Shown here one piece after another: positions 55,701 through 64,000 of a DNA stretch of 64,000 nt. The number at the start of each line of letters is the position of its first letter. Position 1 is the first letter of the stretch. The notes beneath the pieces were generated by a model, which was not told the origin of the DNA, searched no databases, and saw only the letters and a list, made by a program, of their open reading frames with translations. Made by a program: the position numbers and the translations under genes. The DNA comes from Phaeoceros laevis (Eukaryota > Anthocerotophyta > Anthocerotopsida > Notothyladales), in the NCBI GenBank assembly GCA_049999765.1, contig JBNGIQ010009361.1, positions 133,957-197,956 on the forward strand, in the 5' to 3' direction.

Positions 55701-56601
55701 TGTATGCATCCTGCAAGCATGTAGCAATGGAGGAAGCTTGGATATTTGTTCTCAGATACATCACGAGCTTGTTTCTGCAAAAATTGCCATAAGTCCTCTT
55801 CTGTCAAGCAGTCTTATTCAAGCATATGGCAGATGTGCGAGTATGGTAGATGCTCAGAGTGTTTTCGATAGGTTACTTGAGCCCAATGTGGTGGCATGGA
55901 CTGCCTTGATTGCAGGTTATGCATATGAAGGGAACTTCAGAGCCAGCCTGGAGCTGTATGAGGAAATGCAGCACCAGAAAATAAAGCCAGATGGAGTCAC
56001 ATTTCTCTCGCTACTGTCTGTATGCAGTCATGCGGGCCTTGTGGACAAAGGTCTGGAGTACTTCGAATCCATGAGCACGGAGCATGGGATATCTCCAGCC
56101 ATCGAGCATTACGTCACTATGGTAGACCTCCTTGGGCGTGCTGGTTACTTTGAAAAGGTAGTAGAATTACTTTTGACCATGCCCATGAAGCCTAATCTGT
56201 CCATGTGGTTGTGTTTGTTGAGTGCCTGCCGGAAGCATGGGCACCTAGTGCTTGCGAAATGGGCCTTTGGTTGTGCAGTTGATCTGCAACCAAGGAATGG
56301 TGCTGCATACAGTGTAATGTCAAGTGTTTATGCTCATGCAAACTTGTGGGACTCTGTAAAAGAGGTCAATGAGTTGAGAGAAACAGCAGGGGCATGGTGG
56401 CTACCTGGCAAGACCTGGATCGTGTATGAGCAACAAGCTCATTATTTTGTCGTTGGGGACCACAAGCACCCCCGTCATGAAGAATTGTACCATATTTTAT
56501 CGAAGGTCAGCTCAGAGCTCGAGGTGCAATGGCTCATGCTGCATTCAATATCCGGACAGCTACCTGTTGCTTCCAACATTGCGGAGGAGTCACTTATCTG
56601 A
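52762..56601 (+). CDS. Very long PLS-class PPR protein, E1-E2 type without DYW domain
   Basis: A single-exon ORF of 1279 aa from ATG 52762. The first ~140 residues are Ala/Pro/Gln/Arg-rich and built partly from short DNA repeats; they may be a transit region or partly leader, so the true start could be later. About nine P-L-S rounds follow, for example LVTWNAMLAAYAQQGHAEEA and STLVSVYSKCGSIVDAQEVF. At least seven L motifs carry a 12-17-residue acidic insert between QACGMLAE and xGKAIHAEAW. The end shows E1 (IEHYVTMVDLLGRAGYF, WLCLLSACRKHGH) and E2 (LPGKTWIVYEQQAHYFVVGD), then stops without a deaminase. This is probably an organellar RNA-editing specificity factor. It shares subfamily features with the PPR gene at 13455-10843. 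Confidence 0.93.
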   Translation: MLQAPAKPAAGSPSSRSSTRGPRHAPSSRCPVVIHLLQTIPARCRLAASHRCHVPPACQQQGRELRVAGAILLCDDCKGGPDAASREAVEAARQRLEEQVAVGGRPDCGGVGIKANSPCQVAAPPPIYPSRTWVEERAVVPHSQAKNALQVYEQMLEEGISPDVGTFVGTLQACSILAVQEVYGFVDGQRIKVKFLDTVKAVHANVWNSCFKSNVIVCSTLVSVYSKCGSIVDAQEVFERLPHRDLVTWNAMLAAYAQQGHAEEALVLYQEMLEQNLSPDVRTFVSVVQACGMLAEKGDLVDGQSSKVTALARAKEIHAETRRKGFDSHVFLGNTILSAYSNCDSMVNAQYVFDGLFQRNVVTWNAIIAANAQKGREGRAFQLYENMLNESVVPNHRTFASMIQACGTLGDREDRIFVDRQWIKANSLEKGKALHFEVWSRGYGSYLFIGNMLVKMYANCGSIVDARKVFDGLSQWNVVTCNAMLAAYAQQGQARKVTELYGHFLEKGVIPEIRTFVTVLQACGMLAEKEEEGTADKQCTKFKYLQQGKAIHLQVSKRGYTSDVFIGSTLISMYSKFGCILDAQQVFDGLSLPNVVSWNAMLGAYAQNGDAERALQLYGQMLEEGVQPNVRSLVHALHACGILLEKEDVVGGHMAKEKVLELGKAIHADAWTKGQLKDIFLGNTLVSMYGKGGNISEAQNVFDGLSEPNVVSWTAMLAAYVKQRQGEKALQLYEQMLGDGVNPNHWTFVSALQACGLMSETGEDVGNGRLIQLKSLQKARAIHAAAWRLGYTSDVFINTTLVLIYTECGSIVDAQEVFDTLYERDVVSWNAMLTTYAQYGQAEQVLQLYEQMLEEGVTPDVRTFVSVLQGCSMVAENDEDLGDDPLTKLKFAERGKVIHAEAWKRGYKSNVYICSTLICMYGKYESIVCAEIVFEELSEQNVVAWNAMLGAQAQQGQADKALQLYNRMLKEGVSPNEVTFVCILQACSNGGSLDICSQIHHELVSAKIAISPLLSSSLIQAYGRCASMVDAQSVFDRLLEPNVVAWTALIAGYAYEGNFRASLELYEEMQHQKIKPDGVTFLSLLSVCSHAGLVDKGLEYFESMSTEHGISPAIEHYVTMVDLLGRAGYFEKVVELLLTMPMKPNLSMWLCLLSACRKHGHLVLAKWAFGCAVDLQPRNGAAYSVMSSVYAHANLWDSVKEVNELRETAGAWWLPGKTWIVYEQQAHYFVVGDHKHPRHEELYHILSKVSSELEVQWLMLHSISGQLPVASNIAEESLI

Positions 56602-57398
56602 CGACGTCATTGAGAGCAGAATCTGTTACATACTGCAGACCAGAATTGTTGCCGAAGGGAACCCTTTCTGAACATGGCCAAGTATAATCATCTTTTGTCA
56701 AAATCATGTCTAAGTCGCATGTTTTTCTTATCTACACATGTGAAGAATCATTGTTGCAGCATGGCTTTCGTTTGAATATGTCAGCACAATTGTACTATTT
56801 TAACCAGTAACACAGGTTCTCAGGTTTGAGTTCCTTTTCTTATGTGTTCAGGAATCTGTACGGTATTCTCCTTGCGTCAGCACTGCATCATTGCAGCTTT
56901 TACCAGTATATTGGGGTTGTGGACTTGCTAGGAAGGGAGTTCCAAGGTAGGCAGCTGACTGGTTTGATCATCTGTTGAACTGGCGAAAATATTTCTTGTT
57001 TGTACTCTGTTGATGTTGCTAATTTTGGGTATCTGTAGCAGAGGACTTCTAATTACTGGGAGCTTTGGAGTGTCTCCCCTATGCTGTCTCAAAAGCCTGG
57101 TCACCGCAACCACCCAGGGGTCTGGAAGTGGGTTGGGAAGCTCCTCTACATGGAAACTTCAGCAGCTGGGATGATTGTGGTTGAGGTAACATTCTTCTAC
57201 TTGTTTCCACATTGTTCTACAGTTCACGTCTGATGGCTTTCATTTCTGTACGATAATCTTTTGTGTGTGTGTTACAGGCGTCTGCAAAGTCTGCTTCTGT
57301 GGGGTGCAGCGCACCATTCTTGTAAATCGGTTTCTACAATCAGCTCTACCATCTTCAGAAGCCAACAAGTCACCCCTCCACCTTCCTCGTTGAATTTG
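56602..57398. other. 3' flank of the long PPR gene
   Basis: T-rich 3' UTR-like sequence. A small PPR scrap sits at 56902-56945. Otherwise nothing supportable. Confidence 0.5.
56902..56945 (+). pseudogene. PPR E1 fragment
   Basis: Reads YIGVVDLLGREFQ, matching the HYxCVVDLLGRAGx start of an E1 motif. Too short for more; a relic of a duplicated PPR gene end. Confidence 0.5.
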
Positions 57399-58340
57399 TC
57401 ATTTCCCCTGAACTGGCATGTCCATCTCTTGTAAGAGCCTGTACAGCTGTCCACTTTGTTGGGGCTTTCTGTCACCTACTGCAAAAGCAGTGACCTCTTG
57501 CTCATTCTGCACCCAGGTTTGTCCAGCCGTTCTCCAGGCACCTGCCTGTCGCCTCAGGTTTTCAATCTCTTCTGCACAGTCCCTCAAATCCAGCCTGTAT
57601 ATAGGTGGTTGACATAAGCACAAATGCAGAAGCTCGCTCAGGCTCTGTCTGCACCAGGTGATCGAAAGCAAGACGACCCAGCACAGTGTTGCCGTGATTT
57701 CGGCAAGCAACTAAAAGTGAGAACCACAATGCCAAGCCAGTCTGCATGGGCATCTGCAAGAGCAAGTCCTGCACCTCGCTGAAGAGGCCTGCACTCCCAA
57801 GCAGGTCCACCGTACATGCATAGTGATCACCTGTCGAACAGATGCAATGAACCATCTACAAGCACTGGAAGTAAATTCAAGTAATCCAGGCCTTGATTCA
57901 CAAGTCCAGCATGACTGCATGCCGACAGCTTGGAGATGAAGGTAACTTCATCCGACATAATGCCTGCACGACACATATCTTCATAGCACTCGACACTCCT
58001 CTCCCAGCATCCGTGGCGAGTATATCCACTAACCAATGCTGTCCATGCCCATGCGTCATGCTGCTGGGGAAGGGAATCTAAAACATTTTGGGCATCCGCC
58101 ATGCTCCCACACTTTCCGTAAGTATCGATCAAAGCTGCGACCACCTTCGGGTTGGAATCATATCTACTATTGATCACGTGTTGGTGGAGTTGCTTGCACA
58201 AATTCAGGGCTCCTGAATTGCTGCATACTGCCAAGATGCACAAGAACACGACGCTGTCTGCCCTGATCTCCGCATGGCAGCCAGCTGCTCCACTCCGCCA
58301 TCGCCCACCCTGGACTTGTAAAAGGCGCTGGAGGTACTGC
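57399..58340 (-). pseudogene. E-class PPR pseudogene with at least two frameshifts
   Basis: Consecutive frames give EIRADSVVFLCILAVCSNSG and LIDTYGKCGSMADAQNVLDS, then WAWTALVSGYTRHGCWERSV and LSACSHAGLVNQGLDYL. A frameshift near 57840 leads to CTVDLLGSAGLFSEVQDLLL and VACRNHGNTVLGRLAFDHLV. A second near 57600 leads to RRQAGAWRTAGQTWVQNEQE, then AFAVGDRKPQQSGQLYRLL and a stop at 57399. The order P-L-S-E1-E2 without DYW matches the two intact E-class genes of the window, so it is probably a truncated third member. The 5' part is missing; the sequence breaks off near the next PPR gene on the opposite strand. Confidence 0.85.
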
Positions 58341-58534
58341 TGCCCTTTGCCAGCAAGGCCAAAGTGCTGTAGACCTATAGAAACGTCTATAAAGTGCCTT
58401 CAAAACAAGTGCTCCAAAGAGTAGCTAGCCCTGATCTAAGCGGGTGCAAGGTAGCATGGGTTGGAATCCACCAGGCCTCCTACGCAAGTACCCAGTCAAT
58501 CACAATAAAACACCTTTCCTTCCTTCCTGGTGGA

Positions 58535-58660
58535 CATGTGGTTTGCAACTTTGCACGTTGGTGAACTGCGGTGACCCAGACAGCGCACTTCAAGTGTTTC
58601 ATAAGTTAACCGAGCTGGTAGGCTTTGAAACACGGTTACACTATGTGCAGAAGATAAGAT
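58535..58660 (+). pseudogene. Short PPR-like scrap
   Basis: Reads LVNCGDPDSALQVFHKLTE, like an S motif (xxKCGDxxSALQVFxKM). No further context. It lies just upstream of the giant PPR gene and might be a relic of its neighbour. Confidence 0.4.
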
Positions 58661-58791
58661 GAAGAGGCGCTAAGAATTTCAAAGGCATAATTTTTTGCCA
58701 GCCTACACACAGCTGGAAGAGGCCGCGAGGTCATTGGAGCTTGGAGGAGGTCATTAATTCGCGCTTCTCTGTGCCAAGGTTGAGGAGCTCA

Positions 58792-61700
58792 ATGCAAGTG
58801 AGCTGTTCATTCATGTTTGTAGGTACGGCATTTCATGGAAACCAAGGAACTGTAGAGCGACAATGGCAAATGTATTTTGAACGTCCGACTGACTGGTGGG
58901 ATAACAGAGGCAATAAGGTAAACACTTGTGGTTCTTGTACTCCTTTGATTTGATGACTTTTTTGAACTATGTGGAGTGACGACTTCCTTGGCTTCCGATT
59001 TTCAGCTTCATTCCAGGTCACCAGATTTTAGGCATAAGATTACCAAAGACGGACTTTGGATACACAGTTGGAACACTCCTCAATGGGTGGCTGCGGCCCT
59101 GGAAAGCAAGACAGCAACCACTATACCCGGAATCGCCTTTGAAAGTTGTGGTGACTCTGCTGCTGGAAATTCTTCTCACTTGAAGTCACCTGAACAGGAT
59201 TCGTTTTCCTGGACAACACTGATATCAGAACATATCAAGTCTGGGCGAGTTCGAAGAGCTCTGAAAACATATGAGGAAATGCGAGAGGCTGGAGTCAAAC
59301 CAAGCTCGTACACCCTTGTCGCTGCATTGAAGGCATGCAGTAGGCTACAGGACCTGGAAAGCGGAAAGCAAATTCATGCTCACATAGTGCAAAGTGGGTT
59401 TGCGTCTGATGTCTACGTGTTGACCATGCTTATAGATGTTTATGCAAAATGTGGAAATGTGGTGGATGCTAGGCTTGTATTCGAGAACATGCCTCATCGT
59501 AATGTGGTAACCTGGAATTCCATCATCACGGCCTATGCGCAAATGGAAGAGGGTGAGGAGGCTTTGCAATTGTACAAACGTATGCAACAGGAAGGTGTAG
59601 AACTAAATGATCGGACATTTCTTGGTGCCCTCAAGGCTTGCAGTAGTCTAGCTGCATTAGAAGAGGGGAGTGAAGTCGATGGGATTTTTGTGAAGAAACT
59701 CAGTCTGGACAGAGTCCGAGGCATCCACTCAGACGTAGTGAAGAGTGGGTCTGAGTCGGATGTGTTTGTGGGGACGATGCTGGTGGATACATATGGAAAA
59801 TGTGGGAGCATTGTGGATGCCAGGACTGTTTTTGACTTAATGCCTCAGCGAAATGTTGTGTCATGGAATGCAATGATCTTGGGTTATGCACAGATGGAAA
59901 AAGGTGAAGAGGCTCTGCACTTGTATGCACAGATGCAAGAGGAAGGTGTAGTAACAAATGATCGAACATTTGTTGGCTTACTTAAGGCTTGTAGCAGCTT
60001 GGTAGCGTCGGAAGGGGGGTGCCATGGTGATGTAAAAACTTTGTGTTTAAAGCAGGTCAGAGACATCCACGCAGATGTCGTGCAATCCGGGTGCGAGTCC
60101 GATACATTTGTGGGGAACATGCTGATAGATGTGTATGCGAAGTGTGGAAGTTTAGTGGATGCAAGGAATGTTTTTGAGAAGATGCTGCATCGTAGTGTGG
60201 TGTCCTGGACTGCCATGATGGCTGGGTATGTACAGATGCAAGAATGCGAGGGGGCCCTGCAATTGTATGCTCAGATGCAACAGGAAGGCGTGGTTCCAGA
60301 TGCGCGAGCGTTTGTTGTTGCCCTTAAGGCGTGCAGTGCTGCCCTGCAAGAAGGATTTGAACGTGGCAGCAAAATGCAATGCCTGGAACAAGTGAAAGCC
60401 ATACACATGGATGTAGTGAAGAACGGGTGTGAGTCAGATCTATTTGTAAGCAACATGCTGGTAGACTTGTATGCTAAGTGTGGGAGCCTCGTTGACGCCA
60501 GGCATGTCTTTGACAAGATGCGCCATCGTAATGTAGTTTCCTGGACTGCCATTATATTGGGGTATGCTCAGATGGAAGAGGGTCACCTGGCTCTGCAGCT
60601 GTATGGTCGAATGCTAGAGGAAGGGGTGGTACCAGATGCTCTAGCTTTCGTTGGTGCACTTAATGCTTGTGCCAGTGTGGGCGGTCTAGAGAAGGGAAAA
60701 GAAATTCATGCGCAGATCTTGCAAAGTGGTCTTCAAGCCTCTGACTCATTTGTGGCAAGTAGTCTTATTGACATGTATGGCAAGTGCGGGAGCATGGTTG
60801 ATGCGCAGCAGGTCTTCGATGCAGTACTCATCAAAGGCATTGTCCCGTGGAATGCACTGATTGCAGGGTATGCCCGGCACGGAGAAAGTCAACTTGTTTT
60901 TGAGCTGTTTGAGAAGATGAAGCAGGATGGCCTACAGCCAGATGTTGTCACGTTTCTTAGTGTTCTAACCCTTTGCGCTCATGCGGGTCTCTTGGACAAG
61001 GGCCTGTCTTTCTTCGAGGCTATGACAATAGAGTTTGGCATTACTCCAACCATTGAGCACTACACTTGCATAGTTGACATGCTCGGTCATGCAGGCCATC
61101 TGGACAAAGCAATGGCAGTAGTAGAGACAATGCCTTTCGTACCTGATGTGGCGGTGTGGGAAACTGTGATGTGTGCTTGTCGCAAATGGGGCAATGTAGA
61201 GCTTGGAAGGCAAGCTTTTGAATGTGCAGTGAAGTTAAACCAAGATGATGCTGCAGCTTATTTCTTATTGTCGAACATCTACGCAAGTGCTCATATGTGG
61301 AAGGAAGCCAAGGAGACGCAAGCAATGAAACTGAAGACGCAAGCATGGAAGCAGCCAGGACAGAGCTGGTGGACGGACATGTGTGGAATTGTGCATGCAT
61401 TTTATGTCCAGGATGGTGAACATTTTGACAGGCACCAGTTCACGTATGCAGCCTTGCAAGACCTTGCAGGCAAAACGGAAAGGACAACGTCGCCCAACAA
61501 ACTTTGGAAAGACAGTTTCGAGCCTGGCTATGTTTCTGATGGTGAAATTGTATGCACACCTGTCGATTTGTCAGTACCTCAGCGTGATGAGTTCTCCTGG
61601 ACCGCTCTGATATCACAACATAATAAGTCCGGGCAAGGTAAACAGGCTTTGAGTGTCTATAAGGAAATGCGAGTGAGTGGAATTAGACCCAGTTCATACA

Positions 61701-63802
61701 CCTTAGTTGCTGCATTAAAGGCTTGCAGCAGGTTACAGGACCTGGACAGTGCTAAGCAGGTCCATGCTGAGGTAGTGAAATTCGGGTTTCAGTCTGTTGT
61801 GTTTGTAGGAAATATTCTGATTGATGTGTATGCAAAATGTAGGAGCCTGATGGATGCGCGGAGCGTCTTTGAGACAATGCCTTTTCGTAATGTGGTTTCC
61901 TGGAACTCCATGATCTGGGGTTACGCCCATGTCAAGCAGAGTTCAGAGGCTTTGGATTTGTATACACGGATGCGGCAGGAGGGTGTCACACCAGACGATC
62001 GTACATTTGTCGGTGCACTCAAAGCTTGCGCTAGCCTTGCTGCAATAGATGGGGGGCTTTGGAAAACGCGGTGCCTGGAGCAGGTGAGAGCCATTCACTC
62101 CGATGTAGTTTCTTGGAGGTGTGAGTCGGATGTATTTGTCGGCAACATGCTGGTAGATGTGTATGCTAAATGTGGGAGCCTGGTTTCTGCTAGGCATGTA
62201 TTTGATATGATGGCTCGTCGTGATGTGGTTTCCTGGAATGCCATGATATTAGGGTACGCTCACATGGGCGAGGGCGACAAAGCTTTACAATTGTATGCAC
62301 AGATGCGACAGGAAGGTGTAGGACCCAATGGTCGAACATTTATTGGTGCCCTGAAGGCATGTAGTGCCCTGACTGCATCACATGAGGAGGATAATGGTAA
62401 ACTTGGTAGAAACCAATGTCTGGACCAAGTGAAAGCTATCCACTCAGACTTAGTAGCGTGTGGTTTTGAGGCAGATATATTCGTCGGGTCAATGTTGGTG
62501 GATGTGTATGCAAAATGTGGGAGCCTTGTGGATGCTCGACATGTGTTTGACAGAATGCCTTCTCGGAATGTGGTTTCCTGGACTGCTATGATCCTGGGGT
62601 ATGCCCAGATGGAAGAGGCTGACATGGCTCTACAGATGTACACAAGAATGCAACAGAAAGGTATCATACCAAATGAGCGAACGTTTGTTGGCGTACTCCA
62701 GGCTTGTGGAAGTGTGGCAGGCCTTGAGATGGGTAAAGCAATACATGCTCAAATTTCAGAATCTGGAGTGGAGGCTACCTATTTGTTTGTAGCTAGCAGT
62801 CTCGTTGACATGTACGGTAAATGTGGCAGCATGGTTGAGGCACACCGGGTGTTTGATGCATTATCCACTAAAGATGTTGTGACATGGAGCGCTTTACTTG
62901 CAGGATATGCCCGCCTAGGCGAAAGTGACCTGGTCTTTGATCTGTTTGAGACGATGAAGAGGGGTGGAGTACAGCCGAAGGCTATCACGTTTCTCAGTGT
63001 TCTCACAGTGTGCAGTCACGCTGGTCTACTTGACAAGGGCCAGATGTACTTCGACTCAATGATCAAAGACTACAGCATCACACCAACTATCGAGCACTAT
63101 ACTTGCATGGTTGATCTCCTTGGACGTGCAGGCCAACTGGACAAGGCATTGCTGATGGTGGAGACAATGCCATTTCAAGCTGACGGCACTGTATGGAGGA
63201 CTGTGCTGGGTGCTTGTCAAAAGTGGAAAAATGTTGAGCTGGGGAAGAGGGCATTCCAATTCGCCGTGAGCTTAGATGAACACGACTCTGCATCGTACGT
63301 CCTGATGTCAAACATCTATGCTGCGGCTCACATGTTGGAGGATGCCAAGGCAATCCATGCCAAGAGACTGAATATTCGTGCGTGGAAGAAGCCTGGACAG
63401 AGCTCATGGACTGACGTTAGTGGTAAGGTTCATCGATTTGTGGTGGGTCATCACAAACATCCTGAGAGCCAGGACATATGTGCAAAGCTAGACAGCCTTC
63501 TGGTGAAGATGAAGCAGAAGGGATATGTTCCTCATCTTGAGTCAGTGTTACGAGACATACCTGATGATGAGAAAGTGGATGCTTTATGTGGGCACAGCGA
63601 AAGGCAGGCCATTGCATATGCCCTGCTGAAGACACCCCAGGGGACAACCATCCGAGTGGTGAAAAACCTACGAGTCTGTGAGGATTGTCACGCTGCCACT
63701 GCCTTGATTTCGGAAATAGAGCAGAGAACCATCATATGCAGAGATGCAAGCCGCTTTCATGTGTACAAAGACGGCAAGTGTTCGTGCCGGGGCTATTGGT
63801 GA
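58792..63802 (+). CDS. PDF-motif (OSB-type) + double PLS PPR + DYW deaminase fusion protein
   Basis: Two exons, 58792-58917 and 59006-63802 (88-bp intron, GTAAAC..TTTCAG, phase 0), give 1640 aa. The long exon has no ATG until well inside the first PPR, so the upstream exon is needed; ATG 58792 is the first usable one. The join yields MYFERPTDWWDNRGNK then LHSRSPDFRHKITKDGLWIH and TPQWVAAAL (residues about 27-80), the PDF motif of plant organellar ssDNA-binding OSB proteins. A first PLS array (about 109-720) ends in its own E1 (IVDMLGHAGHL) and E2 (KQPGQSWWTD). After a ~35-residue linker, a second array (about 904-1400) with E1-E2 follows. The DYW domain (about 1541-1640) has CGHSERQAIAY (Glu 1574), CEDCH and the end CSCRGYW. 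Likely an organellar RNA editing enzyme. No N-terminal transit peptide is evident in this model, so a further 5' exon is possible. Confidence 0.85.
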
Positions 63803-64000
63803 CCGGAAATTCCCTTCCTCCGTTTTTTCACTCTTCTGTGTTCGTTGCTTGATGAAATTGTTCTATTGATGTTGTTATCTTGCTGTAACAACTGGGCCTA
63901 TCATAATGTGGTACCAACTTCTGAATCGTAGCATCTTCAAAAGGGGGCTGGGCGCTGATGCGCGCTGAATCAGCGCCCGGCTGTTAGGCTGTTAGGCGGT
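63803..64000. other. 3' flank of the giant PPR gene
   Basis: T-rich start consistent with a 3' UTR. It ends in an inverted repeat (63950-63978) and a CTGTTAGG doublet at the window edge. Confidence 0.5.
63950..63978. repeat. Perfect 10-bp inverted repeat
   Basis: GGGCGCTGAT (63950-63959) and ATCAGCGCCC (63969-63978) flank a 9-nt loop that itself repeats GCGCTGA. It may be the edge of a transposon whose body lies beyond the window. Confidence 0.6.

Noticed and set aside
58741-58953. 71-codon + strand frame as a separate small gene
   Set aside because: Its part from 58792 to 58917 is better explained as the first exon of the giant PPR gene, because it completes the PDF motif in phase with the next exon.

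Overview
The window is nuclear DNA of a land plant, and the gene content points to a non-seed plant (bryophyte, lycophyte or fern; the sequence alone does not settle which). Reasons: spliced plant genes with short introns, an SBP-box gene carrying a canonical miR156 target site, a GIL1/IRKI-family gene, a plant-type tRNA-Asp(GUC), and an unusual density of intron-poor PLS-class pentatricopeptide repeat (PPR) genes and decayed PPR copies, as expected for a lineage with heavy organellar RNA editing. Four runs of N (1256-1265, 24522-24621, 25120-25239, 39140-39239) lie in low-complexity or tandem-repeat DNA.

Left part (1-16 kb): exons of a small unknown membrane-type gene; two PPR relics (+ strand near 0.6 kb, - strand 2.5-3.1 kb); a secreted Pro-rich/AGP-like gene with a repeat-associated frame problem; a complete four-exon V-ATPase subunit G gene (4995-5576), convergent with a two-exon GIL1/IRKI-like gene (7755-6248); and an intact E-class PPR gene (13455-10843). 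Exon-like fragments of an unrecognised gene lie at 14-16 kb.

Middle (16-50 kb): mostly non-coding, repeat-bearing DNA. It contains a degenerate patch at 17.4-21 kb (a Crinkler-type nuclease-like ORF, a serine-protease-like reading frame facing it, a Tudor-like exon pair and a tRNA-derived SINE-like element). It also holds a tail-to-tail pair of SBP-box genes (26244-29482 + and 35839-33347 -) that look like paralogs, only one of which keeps the miR156 site, and a tRNA-Asp gene at 46.3 kb.

Right part (50-64 kb): exon-like fragments of an unknown - strand gene, a single-exon RNA polymerase III subunit RPC9 gene, a very long E-class PPR gene (52762-56601), a frameshifted - strand PPR pseudogene, and the most remarkable locus, 58792-63802. 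There an N-terminal PDF motif, known from organellar single-stranded-DNA-binding (OSB) proteins, is spliced onto a single giant ORF with two complete PLS-E1-E2 PPR arrays in tandem, ending in a DYW cytidine deaminase domain.

Taken together, the PPR genes are probably organellar RNA-editing factors. Two are E-class without a deaminase and one has a deaminase, so cooperation in trans is possible but unproven. The SBP pair suggests a regulatory split, one paralog under miR156 control and one free of it.
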